64,000 bases of DNA from Neosynechococcus sphagnicola sy1. GTDB lineage: Bacteria; Cyanobacteriota; Cyanobacteriia; Neosynechococcales; Neosynechococcaceae. The stretch covers positions 1 to 64,000 of the forward strand of contig NZ_JJML01000029.1 in the NCBI RefSeq assembly GCF_000775285.1, in the 5' to 3' direction. The notes below the pieces were generated by a model that ran no database searches, was not told the DNA's origin, and saw only the letters and a program-made list of their open reading frames with translations. The translations under genes were made by a program, and so were the position numbers. Every line of letters starts with the position of its first letter. Position 1 is the first letter of the stretch. This document shows, piece after piece, positions 49,649-58,896 of the stretch.

Positions 49649-50497
49649 CTACAGGGCGATTTCTGGAATTTGGGCTAGATCTGGAATCTTGGTGGCCTGG
49701 AACGCGGTCGCTGGCTGAGAACTGCGCTGACAGCGGCACGCAAAGGGGCAGCTAGGACATTGCCCGGTGGAGAGGGCAACTTGGGGAAAGGGTTGTGCCT
49801 GTTCGTAGTTTCGCAGCCAGCCCCTGAGTTGGTTCAAGAGAGTGGTGAGATCCTGCCGAGTCTGCTGATGCAGGGCGGTATTATACGCAAAGGTCAAGCT
49901 TTGGGGGCTAGGGGTTGCTCCCTCCACGCTCATCGTGTCGAAGAACCAGTAGGTCATGGAAATTTGCTCCGGTGTATAGGGACTGGTTTCCGTGAGGACA
50001 AAGGGATACAGCCGGGTTTGCCAGTTGTTTGCCAGCCAGCGGTGCTGCTGGGGCCGAGGATAGGTTTTCCAGTCTAGAATTTGAGCCTGTTGACCATCCG
50101 CGATCAGCAGATCACAGATAATAGTGAGCCAAAAGTCTTGCCAGTAGAGCGATCGTGGATATTCACTCTGACGCCAAGGCGTGAGGCTACCAGGGAGATT
50201 AGGGGCGGTGGTCTCAGCACTCCCTAAAATTTCTGCTTCTGCCAACACAAAGGCGTTCAGCCACTGGTGCAGTTGGGGATCACCTGCTGTCAAAGGCTCA
50301 ATGGGTAACCCCAACGCTCGTTGTTGCATCAGCAGGTGAAAGCGACTCCCCGAGGTTTGGCGATCGTGCTGTTCGGAGGAAATCGGGGAGCCGAGGTGAT
50401 CTAAATAGAGGTATTGAAACTTGCGGGGGCAGTCTGCCAGCACATTCAGATGTCCCTGAGACAGCCGCATTAAGGGTGGGGTGGAAATTGCTGCCAT
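49649..50497 (-). CDS. PD-(D/E)XK nuclease-like protein with C-terminal Cys cluster
   Basis: This is a 282-residue protein. LSQGHLNVLADCPRKFQYLYL is the RecB/AddB/Cas4-family opening with the first Cys; AQILDWKTY carries the D-x-K catalytic pair; the C-terminus CPSCPFACRCQ provides three or more Cys, so a 4Fe-4S cluster as in AddB is plausible. It lies alone with no helicase or cas genes, so a house-keeping DNA repair role is inferred. Its stop is one base from the convergent gyrA stop. Confidence 0.8.
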   Translation of the reverse strand: MAAISTPPLMRLSQGHLNVLADCPRKFQYLYLDHLGSPISSEQHDRQTSGSRFHLLMQQRALGLPIEPLTAGDPQLHQWLNAFVLAEAEILGSAETTAPNLPGSLTPWRQSEYPRSLYWQDFWLTIICDLLIADGQQAQILDWKTYPRPQQHRWLANNWQTRLYPFVLTETSPYTPEQISMTYWFFDTMSVEGATPSPQSLTFAYNTALHQQTRQDLTTLLNQLRGWLRNYEQAQPFPQVALSTGQCPSCPFACRCQRSSQPATAFQATKIPDLAQIPEIAL

Positions 50498-50512
50498 GGG
50501 GTAACCCTCGAT

Positions 50513-51100
50513 CTAGGATGTCTTGACCAGCACAAAGACACTGCCCTCATTGCCGCGCCCAATCCGCAGTTCCTGATCGAGATAGGTGATATCAACCCAG
50601 CCCAGACGCTCTTGTTTTTCTAGGGAGATATCCAACGCCCACAGGCGCTGCCCAGTTTTGAGTTGTTCAATTAAGTGGGCGGGCGATCGATAATCTATCA
50701 GTCGCTGAAAACCCAGCAGGGAGCGCTCAAACTGTACCGATATCCGACAGTCGGAGACGGCTTGAAACCGAGCCACCACACTGACAATTGCCTCTAGATA
50801 GGGGAGGCCTTGCAATTCAGCAATATTGTAGAGTTTTGACTCCTCAACCCGGATACATTGGTAAACCGGGCCAAGCTGAACCAGGGGAAAACGGTTAATG
50901 CCGAGAATGTCTCGACTGGTGGTGTAGATCAACTGCCAATCCCCGTCGAGGAGAGCGGCGGCCTTCGTTGGCTGGGGGGTGGGATTGTAGCCTTCCAATT
51001 GGGCGATCGCCGCTAGGATCGCTTGTTTTTCCGTTTCCGTCGCCAGTAATCCCCGATTTTTCCCCGCGATCGCCTGTAAGAGAGTCGTCTTTGTCATCAT
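50513..51100 (-). CDS. PAP/fibrillin family protein
   Basis: This 195-residue protein has the plastid-lipid-associated (fibrillin) pattern: LLDGDWQLIYTTSRDILGI, then QLGPVYQCIRVEESKLYNIA and a closing LDQELRIGRGNEGSVFVLVK. It has a lipocalin-like fold. Members bind thylakoid membranes or lipid droplets and help in light stress. Start ATG 51100 or 51097. It lies 15 bases upstream of the nuclease gene on the same strand, probably one transcript. Confidence 0.88.
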   Translation of the reverse strand: MMTKTTLLQAIAGKNRGLLATETEKQAILAAIAQLEGYNPTPQPTKAAALLDGDWQLIYTTSRDILGINRFPLVQLGPVYQCIRVEESKLYNIAELQGLPYLEAIVSVVARFQAVSDCRISVQFERSLLGFQRLIDYRSPAHLIEQLKTGQRLWALDISLEKQERLGWVDITYLDQELRIGRGNEGSVFVLVKTS

Positions 51101-51187
51101 TGCCTACGTCCTTCTGACCACAGCGGTTGGCTAATTGTTTTAAGATGAAAGACTGAGATCTACTGTTTATCGAGTCTAACCCCAAGT

Positions 51188-51427
51188 ATGGTCTACAACC
51201 CTTCCCTGCGTGAAGAGCCTCGTGAACAACGGGCAGCCGTAATTCCCCTCAAACCGGGGGCTTCGATCCTGAACTGGCTGGAAAGCAGTGGACGGTTGCT
51301 GGCTCGTGATGGTCATGATTTTGACTATCCGGCAGACGGCGAAGAAATTTCAGAGTTGATGGGTGGCGATGACAACACCTATGAAGTCGATGACGACGAT
51401 GACGAGGTTCTGGATTTAGAAGATTAG
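51188..51427 (+). CDS. DUF3134 family small protein
   Basis: This is a 79-residue acidic protein: MVYNPSLREEPREQRAAVIP, then PGASILNWLESSGRLLAR and a very acidic C-terminus (VDDDDDEVLDLED). It matches a cyanobacteria-specific DUF with no known role. The start ATG 51188 is clear. It is divergent from the PAP/fibrillin gene and 54 bases before mraY on the same strand. Confidence 0.85.
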   Translation: MVYNPSLREEPREQRAAVIPLKPGASILNWLESSGRLLARDGHDFDYPADGEEISELMGGDDNTYEVDDDDDEVLDLED

Positions 51428-51481
51428 TGCCCGTCACCCGCTCAAACATGACAGCTTCTCAACAGTTGAGGGAATTGAGGC

Positions 51482-52586
51482 GTGAGTGCTAACGTATCCC
51501 GTAGTTTCCCCCTCTCCGGTACCCATTTGCTGCTGCTGCTCGGGGGGGGGGTTAGGTGCAACGGCTCTGATTCTGGATCATCTCTGGGGTCATCCCCCGC
51601 CTCTATCCTTGACCTTCCCCCTTGTTACCAGTGCCCTGGTGACTGCGGGGGTGGGCTATTGGGTCGTACCGTTACTGCGAGCCTTAAAGGCTGGGCAGGT
51701 GATTCGAGAAGATGGCCCCCAAGCCCATTTGCAGAAAGCCGGAACCCCGACGATGGGTGGGTTGTTTTTCGTCCCTGTGGCGGTGGCGATCGCCTTGATT
51801 TGGGCCGGATTAACCTTGGGAATTACGTCCTCTGATTTTGTCTATGTGATTGCCACGGCAACCCTCACCCTGGCCTACAGTTTTATCGGCTGGCTCGATG
51901 ACTGGCAAATTCTCCGCCGCCGATCCAACAAAGGGATATCGCCGCGTATGAAGCTGGCCTTGCAGATTGGGTTCAGTGCCCTCTTTTGCCTCTGGTTGGC
52001 TTGGAGTCAGCCCCAACTGAGCACGATGTCCTTTCCCTGGGGGCTTGCGCTTCCCTTGGGGCTGTTCTTCTGGCCCCTAGCCTGGTTTGTGCCTGTGGCG
52101 GAAAGTAATGCCACGAACTTGACGGATGGTTTGGATGGTTTGGCGGCAGGAACCGGGGCGATCGCCCTCTTGGGATTGGGAGCCTTAATTGCACCAGCTT
52201 TTCCCGGACTGATGTTGCTCTGTGCCAGTCTCAGCGGTGGCTATCTGGGCTTTCTGGTCCATAATCGCCACCCAGCGCGAGTATTTATGGGGGATACGGG
52301 TTCCCTGGCCTTGGGGGGAGCCTTGGCGGCGATCGCCCTCCTGAGTAATACCTTATGGGCGTTACTCCTTCTCAGTACCTTATTTCTCCTGGAAACCCTG
52401 TCGGTGATTGCCCAGGTGAGTTACTACAAAGCCACAAAAGGGCCGGATGGAGTGGGTAAGCGGCTTTTGAAAATGGCTCCCTTCCATCACCATTTGGAAC
52501 TATCCGGCTGGAAAGAAACCCAGGTGGTTGGGGTGTTTTATCTAGTCAATGGATTACTAGCACTACTCTGTTTGGTGCTGCCCTAA
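51482..52586 (+). CDS. mraY: Phospho-N-acetylmuramoyl-pentapeptide transferase MraY (one frame break)
   Basis: This membrane enzyme makes lipid I for peptidoglycan. Motifs: KAGTPTMGG, GWLDDWQ, NATNLTDGLDGLAAG, RHPARVFMGDTGSLALGG and PFHHHLELSGW. The N-terminus from GTG 51482 (VSANVSRSFPLSGTHLLLLL) changes frame at a run of ten G (51542-51551); nine G join it to GGGLGATALILDHLW. About 367 residues. The last 66 bases recur, diverged, at 54047-54112. The tract of ten G is the longest mononucleotide run noticed in the window. Confidence 0.93.
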
Positions 52587-52663
52587 AAATTGTGTGATCT
52601 CAATTCAGTTGAGGAGCATTGCAAAGATGCTAGGCGATCCCTCCGTTTGGAACTGATCCTTTG

Positions 52664-53983
52664 TCAGGAGCGATAAAGTATCTTTGAGAAAGCAAAAGAC
52701 CAGATGGGTCGCATATATTGAAAGAATTCCTCGAAGGAAAATTTTCTATCGCCATTCAAATCATACATTCTGAGATACTGTTGTACTTCCTCCTCTGGTA
52801 AGCCCCACTCCAGGAGCAAGGTCTGGATTTCAAAGAAATCTAAAAAGCCATTGCGGTAAATATCCAATTGACTGAATACAATTTTGGCCCTTTCTTCGTC
52901 GCCAATGGTTTTAGGATCTTTGGATAAATATTCATTTTGACTTTGAGCCGCTGTTAGCCGCTGCTTGACGCTAGGGATTTGCCAGACATGTTCATAAAAT
53001 AATTCAAAACTAAAACCTTCATTTGTGCCCTTTTGACTAATAAAGGCTTCCACGAAACTATTGGGGACTTGCCATTTTTTCAAAATCTCTTTGGTTTCTT
53101 CCTTGTCTAGCCAACCATTGCCATCTGTATCTAACTGGACAAAAACGGATCTGGCTATCTCGCGATCGCTGGCCCCAGCAGTAATATTGAAATTATTACT
53201 GAGCCACAATTCTCTAGCAGGCTCGTTAATTAACGTTTGTCTAGTACTTTCACGAACGAGACTAATTTTTTCTTCTTGGGTAGGCTGCATTATGAGGTTG
53301 TACAAGCCGATATAGCATAGTAAAAACCCAACTAAAGATAGATTTCCCAAGGGCCCTAAAACCGCTGGAAATATCAAGAAGCCAGCAACCAATATGGAAC
53401 TAGAATAAAGGGATTCTTTGAAGATACCAAGGGTTGAAAATAAAAATAAAAAACTCGACACCAGACGTAAATATTCAGTACCAAAAAAGTATTTAATAAC
53501 CACACGGTTGATTCTGGATTTAATAGTAGTTGTACGGCACAATACAAGTGCAACCCGACGCAAAAGATGTAGGAGGGTACCATAATCGCCTTAGCACCAA
53601 AGACAATTGGCGTTTGATAACTTGACGAAGTGATGTGTCCGATAATGGCTGACAGAGCCATTAGGGTTGCCCAAATAGTCGGATCGCTACTAAAAAAAGC
53701 GACGATGCCACAGAGTAATTCTATGATTCCTGAAATCGCATGTACTCGAATGGAAAATTTTCGTGCCGGAAGCATTAAAAATTTAGGATGGGGCGGAGTC
53801 GTATAGTGATAATACAGGACATAGAAATTACAAACGATAGAGGCGGCACAGAGGGCTAGTTTTTTGTTTGGTGAAATCAACTTCTGTGGTAAAACTAGTC
53901 GCAAGATAGAAATAAACTCCCATGTAAATGATCAGCGGTAGTAATAGCAGCGCCACCTTGAGAGTTTTATTCATTTTCTTCAT
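52664..53983 (-). CDS. Membrane protein with C-terminal EF-hands (two frame breaks)
   Basis: Rejoined, this protein is about 440 residues. From ATG 53983 comes helix 1 (VALLLLPLIIYMGVYFYLAT); an extra A at the T6 run 53860-53865 (plus strand) breaks the frame, then LALCAASIVCNFYVLYYHY and three or four more helices; a missing base in the A6 run 53448-53453 separates this from LFLFSTLGIFKESLYSSSIL and two further helices. The soluble C-terminus has EF-hand loops DTDGNGWLDKEE and DLNGDRKFSFEE (canonical) and DIYRNGFLDFFE (weak). So a calcium-responsive membrane protein is likely; the family is unknown to me. The gene is AT-richer than its neighbours and flanked by mraY 3'-end copies. Confidence 0.72.
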
Positions 53984-54046
53984 CCTTTGCTATCTGCTGG
54001 GTTGTAACATAACGCGATCGCCCTAGCAACTTATGGGAAAGTGGCT

Positions 54047-54112
54047 CAGGTGGTTGGAGTATTCGGTTTGGCCAATGGACTGCTAGCAATGCTCTGCTCG
54101 GTGCTGCCCTAA
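54047..54112 (+). pseudogene. Diverged second copy of the mraY 3' end
   Basis: These 66 bases align without gaps to the last 66 bases of mraY (52521-52586); I count 52 identities. Translated in the same frame it gives VVGVFGLANGLLAMLCSVLP and a TAA, with 17 of 21 residues (counting the preceding Gln) equal to MraY. Weak similarity may extend some 25 bases upstream. Substitutions are mostly at third positions, so it diverged as coding sequence. No MraY body precedes it. It and the true 3' end form a direct repeat around the EF-hand gene. Confidence 0.8.
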
Positions 54113-54165
54113 CATTTCTCTATCCCCAACTGAGGGGGTGGGCAGCCTTACTGCTCTAGGTGGCT

Positions 54166-54912
54166 TCAGAGTTCATTCATAAATTTCAGGTAGCTTTGGC
54201 TGAGTTCTTTGACCGAGGCTTCATAGAACTGTTGCCCATGCTCGGGGGTTGCCAGATTTGGGTTAGAACCCATGCGGCCATCCGGGTAACGGCGGCGAAA
54301 ATCCATTGCTCCGTAGATGCTATGGTCTGGACTCACATCCGGTGAGAGTGCAGCTTGCTTTCGAGCCTCCGGGTACAAATATTGGGTGACGGCAACTTCG
54401 CTGGGGGTGGCATGGGATCCTTCCTGATCCCCGTAGAGGTCGCGGGCCAACTTCATCACCGCACTGCCTGTAAACCAATTCCCCAATTGGCACCGAACGA
54501 GTTCTCCCTGGGGTAAGTTGAGGTCAGATACATGGGCGTAGGTTTCTGAAAAAGCAGCTCGCAGGGTTGCAATGTTCCCCCCATGGCCATTAATAAAAAA
54601 GAAGCGGGTAAACCCAGTACGCACCAAACAGGTGAGGGTGTCTCGAACCACCAACATCAGGGTACTGGGTCGGAGGCTGATACTGCCTGGGAAAGCGGTG
54701 TGGTGGAGGGCCATGCCGACAGGGATCGTGGGGCCAACCATGGCTTGGGTAGAAGCTCCTACCCCCTGGGCGATCGCCTCAGCACAGATGGCATCGGTAC
54801 CAATTAAGCCCGTCGGCCCATGCTGCTCGGTAGACCCAATGGGGATGATCATGCCCTGAGATCGCTGCAAATAGGTTTCTACTTCCGGCCAGGTACTTAA
54901 ATGCAATAGCAT
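54166..54912 (-). CDS. Creatininase-family amidohydrolase
   Basis: This protein of about 248 residues from ATG 54912 (MLLHLSTWPEVETYLQ) contains the metal motifs IPIGSTEQHGPTGLIGTDA (Glu, His, Asp) and FFINGHGGN, plus HATPSEVAVTQ. Family members include creatininase, MftE-like peptidases and the FAPy deformylase of riboflavin-type pathways; which one applies here is unknown. The upstream ATG 54951 adds 13 residues of weak fit. It is a single gene, 53 bases downstream (in plus coordinates) of the mraY remnant. Confidence 0.88.
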   Translation of the reverse strand: MLLHLSTWPEVETYLQRSQGMIIPIGSTEQHGPTGLIGTDAICAEAIAQGVGASTQAMVGPTIPVGMALHHTAFPGSISLRPSTLMLVVRDTLTCLVRTGFTRFFFINGHGGNIATLRAAFSETYAHVSDLNLPQGELVRCQLGNWFTGSAVMKLARDLYGDQEGSHATPSEVAVTQYLYPEARKQAALSPDVSPDHSIYGAMDFRRRYPDGRMGSNPNLATPEHGQQFYEASVKELSQSYLKFMNEL

Positions 54913-55262
54913 GGGGACTCCAAACAAGAATGAACCGAGGGCGATCGACATCCTCTGACACCTGCTCTGATTCTAGCCAGCGGTTCTGGATGGCTTCGAT
55001 GAGCCATCAGCCAAATCTGGCCTGTTAGACCGCCTCCCAGGATCCACGGTTGCTCATCTGAGAAGGTTCTAAGCTACTTGACCAACACTATAAAATCAAG
55101 CAAATCAGCATGGAGTACGTAAAGATATGGGCTTGCAGTCTTCTTCAGCACCATCCTTTTGGATATCCCGGTTGATCACAGGCGCTGATATGCTTTTGGG
55201 CAAGTGTTGCCCAACCTGACAATCAAAGGCTGCAATCTTTCGTCCCAAAAACCCCGGAAACC
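54913..55262. other. Intergenic, no gene seen
   Basis: About 350 bases lie between two divergent genes. No open frame or repeat was recognised. It should hold the promoters of the creatininase-family gene and the sugar permease. Confidence 0.4.
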
Positions 55263-56099
55263 ATGTTGAGTCAAAAGCAAAAATGGTGGCAAGTGATCTT
55301 GATGTACGGGTTGCTGACAGCGATCGCCCTAGGGATGCTGGTTCCCCTGCTCTGGCTCCTGAGTACGGCCTTCAAATCCGCCGCTGAAGATATTTTTCAA
55401 TTTCCCCCACAATTTCTGCCAGCCCACCCCACTGTTGAGAATTTTATCAAAGTCTGGCAAAGTAATCCCTTTGGTCGCTATCTGTTCAACAGCACTGTGG
55501 TTGCAATCTTAACCGTAGGCATGAACCTATGCTTGTCGTCCTTAGCGGCTTACCCGTTGGCTCGACTGGATTTTCGGGGACGAGAGATCATTTTTGCTGC
55601 GATCGTCTCCACGATCATGATTCCGTTTCAAATTGTAATGATCCCGTTGTATATCTTGACCGTGCAACTGCACCTGAAAAATACCTATTTGGGGCTGATT
55701 TTTCCGGCGATCGCCTCAGCATTCGGGATTTTCCTCCTCCGACAGGCCTTTCAAGGGGTTCCGAAGGAACTTGAGGAAGCAGCGCGGATGGATGGGTGCA
55801 CGGAGTTGGGCATTTGGTGGTACGTGATGCTGCCCTCGATTCGACCGGCCTTGGTCACCCTGGCTATTTTTGTGTTTATCGGCTCCTGGAGCGACTTTCT
55901 CTGGCCGTTAATTGTCCTGGATCGTCCAGAACTTTATACCCTGCCCCTGGGAGTCGCGACCTTAGCGGGAACCTTTTCCCTGGACTGGCGACTCATTGCG
56001 GCGGGTTCTGTGATTTCGATCGCGCCAATTATTCTCTTTTTCTTGGTCATGCAGCGCTATATTGTGCCCACAGAAGCAGCAAGTGGCGTTAAAGGCTGA
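55263..56099 (+). CDS. Sugar ABC transporter permease, MalG type (orphan)
   Basis: This 278-residue permease has six helices. The EAA loop EELEEAARMDGCTELGIWWY and the N-terminal WLLSTAFKSAAEDIFQFPPQ are typical of MalG/UgpE/LacG components that form a pair with a MalF-like permease. No partner permease, binding protein or ATPase is nearby; in cyanobacteria such genes are often scattered and share an ATPase. Candidate substrates are oligosaccharides or glucosylglycerol-type solutes; not decidable here. Confidence 0.92.
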   Translation: MLSQKQKWWQVILMYGLLTAIALGMLVPLLWLLSTAFKSAAEDIFQFPPQFLPAHPTVENFIKVWQSNPFGRYLFNSTVVAILTVGMNLCLSSLAAYPLARLDFRGREIIFAAIVSTIMIPFQIVMIPLYILTVQLHLKNTYLGLIFPAIASAFGIFLLRQAFQGVPKELEEAARMDGCTELGIWWYVMLPSIRPALVTLAIFVFIGSWSDFLWPLIVLDRPELYTLPLGVATLAGTFSLDWRLIAAGSVISIAPIILFFLVMQRYIVPTEAASGVKG

Positions 56100-56131
56100 C
56101 ATCTGGGGATCGTAAACATATACAGCGCTAT

Positions 56132-56146
56132 ATTACAAAAATTAAC
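56132..56146. promoter_or_regulatory. Possible RbcR/CmpR-type LysR operator upstream of rbcL
   Basis: ATTAC-AAAAA-TTAAC has the dyad TTA-N7-TAA of LysR-type sites and differs at two positions from the ATTA(G/A)-N5-(C/T)TAAT motif I recall for cyanobacterial RbcR. It is 213 bases before the rbcL ATG. A TATAAAT box at 56160-56166 could be a -10 element, but a -35 is unclear. The regulator gene is not in the window. Confidence 0.35.
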
Positions 56147-56358
56147 ACTACAAGAATACTTATAAATGGGTCAAGAAGTTCTGAAGTTTTGCTTATGTGA
56201 TCCCTGATATATTCAAGTTGTCCCGGTCTCTATACACCCCATAGAGAGAACTCAATTTCTTCGTCTCATGTGTCTGCGGGTGGAGCGTTAGTTGGTTAGA
56301 GTCCATTACTAGCGAGACAGGTCTGTCTAGAGCATTCAGATTTTTTAGGAAGGTAAGT

Positions 56359-57789
56359 ATGTCTTACGCGAAAACAAAAACCCAGGCCAAAGCTGGGTAT
56401 TCAGCCGGAGTTAAGGATTACAAACTAACGTACTACACTCCGGATTACACCCCCAAAGATACAGATATTCTGGCGGCATTTCGTGTGACTCCTCAGCCCG
56501 GTGTCCCACCGGAAGAAGCGGGAGCCGCTGTCGCAGCCGAATCTTCCACCGGCACCTGGACAACCGTGTGGACTGACCTGTTGACTGACCTCGATCGCTA
56601 CAAAGGTCGTTGCTACGATATCGAACCCGTTCCTGGTGAAGACAACCAATTTATCGCCTTCATCGCCTATCCCCTGGATCTATTTGAAGAAGGTTCTGTG
56701 ACCAACATGTTGACCTCCATTGTGGGGAACGTGTTTGGGTTCAAAGCCCTGAAAGCCCTGCGTTTGGAAGATCTACGGATTCCCGTTGCCTACTTGAAGA
56801 CCTTCCAAGGCCCACCCCACGGGATTCAAGTCGAGCGTGACAAAATTAACAAGTACGGTCGTCCCCTCCTGGGTTGCACCATCAAGCCCAAGCTGGGTCT
56901 ATCGGCGAAGAACTACGGTCGTGCGGTGTATGAGTGTCTCCGTGGTGGTCTCGACTTCACCAAAGACGATGAAAACATCAACTCCCAACCGTTCCAACGC
57001 TGGCGCGATCGCTTCTTGTTTGTTGCCGATGCCATTCATAAAGCCCAGGCTGAAACGGGTGAAATCAAGGGACATTACCTCAACTGTACGGCTGCAACCT
57101 GCGAAGAAATGTTGAAGCGGGCTGAGTTCGCCAAAGAACTGGAAATGCCCATTATCATGCATGACTTCTTGACGGCTGGCTTTACCGCCAACACCACCCT
57201 TTCTAAGTGGTGTCGTGACAATGGTTTGCTGCTGCACATTCACCGCGCCATGCACGCTGTGATTGACCGTCAGAAGAACCATGGGATGCACTTCCGCGTC
57301 CTCGCCAAGTGCCTGCGGATGTCCGGTGGTGACCATATCCACACCGGAACAGTGGTCGGAAAACTGGAAGGTGACAAAGCCGTCACCCTGGGTTTCGTCG
57401 ATCTGCTGCGGGAAAACTACATTGAGCAAGACCGCTCCAAGGGCATCTACTTCACCCAGGATTGGGCATCGATGCCGGGGGTGATGGCCGTTGCGTCCGG
57501 TGGTATCCACGTATGGCACATGCCAGCGCTGGTTGAAATCTTCGGGGATGACTCAGTGCTGCAATTTGGGGGTGGTACCCTGGGTCACCCCTGGGGGAAT
57601 GCACCGGGTGCCACCGCTAATCGTGTGGCTTTGGAAGCCTGCGTCCAAGCTCGTAACGAAGGTCGTGACCTGATGCGGGAAGGCGGCGACATCATTCGTG
57701 AAGCCTGCCGCTGGAGTCCTGAATTGGCAACGGCCTGCGAACTGTGGAAGGAAATCAAGTTCGAGTTTGAGGCACAGGACACCATCTAA
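56359..57789 (+). CDS. rbcL: RuBisCO large subunit, form IB
   Basis: This 476-residue subunit fixes CO2 onto ribulose 1,5-bisphosphate. The carbamylated Lys is in [17 protein letters not shown]; other active-site blocks are [35 protein letters not shown] and [19 protein letters not shown]. The C-terminal tail [12 protein letters not shown] is the RbcX-binding peptide, close to the usual EIKFEFETMD. AGGAAGG lies five bases before the ATG. Codon use is strongly biased, as in highly expressed genes. First gene of rbcLXS. Confidence 0.99.
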   Translation: MSYAKTKTQAKAGYSAGVKDYKLTYYTPDYTPKDTDILAAFRVTPQPGVPPEEAGAAVAAESSTGTWTTVWTDLLTDLDRYKGRCYDIEPVPGEDNQFIAFIAYPLDLFEEGSVTNMLTSIVGNVFGFKALKALRLEDLRIPVAYLKTFQGPPHGIQVERDKINKYGRPLLGCTIKPKLGLSAKNYGRAVYECLRGGLDFTKDDENINSQPFQRWRDRFLFVADAIHKAQAETGEIKGHYLNCTAATCEEMLKRAEFAKELEMPIIMHDFLTAGFTANTTLSKWCRDNGLLLHIHRAMHAVIDRQKNHGMHFRVLAKCLRMSGGDHIHTGTVVGKLEGDKAVTLGFVDLLRENYIEQDRSKGIYFTQDWASMPGVMAVASGGIHVWHMPALVEIFGDDSVLQFGGGTLGHPWGNAPGATANRVALEACVQARNEGRDLMREGGDIIREACRWSPELATACELWKEIKFEFEAQDTI

Positions 57790-57802
57790 ATATAGGGCCA
57801 CG

Positions 57803-57860
57803 GGCAAAAGTCAGCGGTAAAGAGTGAAATTTTCTTTTGCCTTTTCCTTTTACTTTTGCC
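57803..57860 (+). repeat. Alternative hairpins in the rbcL-rbcX spacer
   Basis: GGCAAAAG (57803-57810) can pair with either of two CTTTTGCC copies (57834-57841 or 57853-57860). Only one can form at a time. The second would also pair GTAAA with TTTAC. The sequence between them is a C/T-rich tandem of CTTTT units. It lies in the transcript after the rbcL stop, just before rbcX, so it may affect mRNA processing, stability or rbcX expression. Confidence 0.5.
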
Positions 57861-57867
57861 TTGCCTT

Positions 57868-58290
57868 ATGGATCTCAAGCAGATTGCGAAGGACACGACC
57901 AAAACGCTGATCAGCTATCTGACCTATCAGGCGCTGCGGGTTGTGATTGCACAGTTGGATGAAACCGAGCCGAAACGAGCGTACTGGTTACGCCAGTTCT
58001 CCTATCGGGTGAGCATTCAAGATGGTGAGAACTATCTGCAAGCCCTCTTCCAAGAAGAGCAGCGATTAGCATTCCGCATCCTAACGGTGCGAGAGCATAT
58101 CGCTGAGGAAATTGCCGATTATCTACCAGAAATGGTTCGCACGGGTATCCAACAGGCCAATTTACAACAGCGCACCCAGCAGTTGGAACGGATGACCCAA
58201 GTGACTTCTGAGGTTCTAGAGGCCAGTCCTCGTCCTGATATTCCCATGCTTCCGGAGGCCCAGCCTGACGCAGAGACGGAAGGCGCTTAA
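57868..58290 (+). CDS. rbcX: RuBisCO assembly chaperone RbcX
   Basis: This 140-residue protein starts at ATG 57868 (MDLKQIAKDTTKTLISYLTY). It is an all-helical dimer whose groove binds the RbcL C-terminal tail and helps form the L8 core before RbcS joins. QALRVVIAQLDETEP and AYWLRQFSYRVSIQDGE are conserved. The C-terminal about 30 residues, rich in Pro/Glu, are variable. It lies between rbcL and rbcS, as in many beta-cyanobacteria. Confidence 0.96.
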   Translation: MDLKQIAKDTTKTLISYLTYQALRVVIAQLDETEPKRAYWLRQFSYRVSIQDGENYLQALFQEEQRLAFRILTVREHIAEEIADYLPEMVRTGIQQANLQQRTQQLERMTQVTSEVLEASPRPDIPMLPEAQPDAETEGA

Positions 58291-58343
58291 GGCTTCCCAC
58301 CCCTGAACTCCATCTGTAAAACCTAAAAATTACCGAGGAATCC

Positions 58344-58691
58344 ATGAAAACTCTACCCAAAGAGCGTCGTTACGAAACTTTCTCCTACCTGCCTCCCCTC
58401 AGCGATGCTCAGATCGCCCGCCAGATTCAATACACGATTGAAAATGGCTTCATTCCTTGCGTGGAGTTCAACGAAGACTCTGCCGCAGAAACTTACTACT
58501 GGACGATGTGGAAGCTGCCCCTGTTCAACTGCACCACTCCCCAAGAGGTTTTGGCCGAAGTGCAACAGTGTCGCTCAGAGTACGGTAACTGCTACATACG
58601 TGTGGTTGCCTTTGATAACGTCAAGCAATGCCAGGTAATGAGCTTTATTGTGCATAAGCCCGGTACCAGCGGCGGCGGTTACCGCTACTAA
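58344..58691 (+). CDS. rbcS: RuBisCO small subunit
   Basis: This 115-residue protein begins [20 protein letters not shown] and contains [20 protein letters not shown] and [20 protein letters not shown]. Eight copies cap the L8 core. The C-terminus GTSGGGYRY is slightly extended relative to plant forms but usual for cyanobacteria. GAGGAATCC precedes the ATG; the gene is 53 bases after rbcX and is followed by a strong terminator. Confidence 0.98.
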   Translation: MKTLPKERRYETFSYLPPLSDAQIARQIQYTIENGFIPCVEFNEDSAAETYYWTMWKLPLFNCTTPQEVLAEVQQCRSEYGNCYIRVVAFDNVKQCQVMSFIVHKPGTSGGGYRY

Positions 58692-58718
58692 GATTCTGTA
58701 GCGGATGGGATGATTTTG

Positions 58719-58748
58719 ATAGGGTGGGCATGGCTCACCCTATTTTTT
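58719..58748 (+). terminator. Rho-independent terminator after rbcS
   Basis: ATAGGGTG (58719-58726) pairs with CACCCTAT (58735-58742), inner GC pairs tighten the stem, and a T run follows directly (58743-58748). It starts 27 bases after the rbcS stop and should end the rbcLXS transcript. Confidence 0.85.
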
Positions 58749-58896
58749 GTGTCCTTCCGGTTTCAGGGATCGGGGTTAGCATCAGAAATGACAGCCATCG
58801 GCACAAGCCTTTGGGGGATGGCGTGTTAAGCAATCTTCCAGAGTTGGCGTTTGACAGTCTGATCCTGTCCTTATCTGCCTGACTGGCGCTTTTTTA

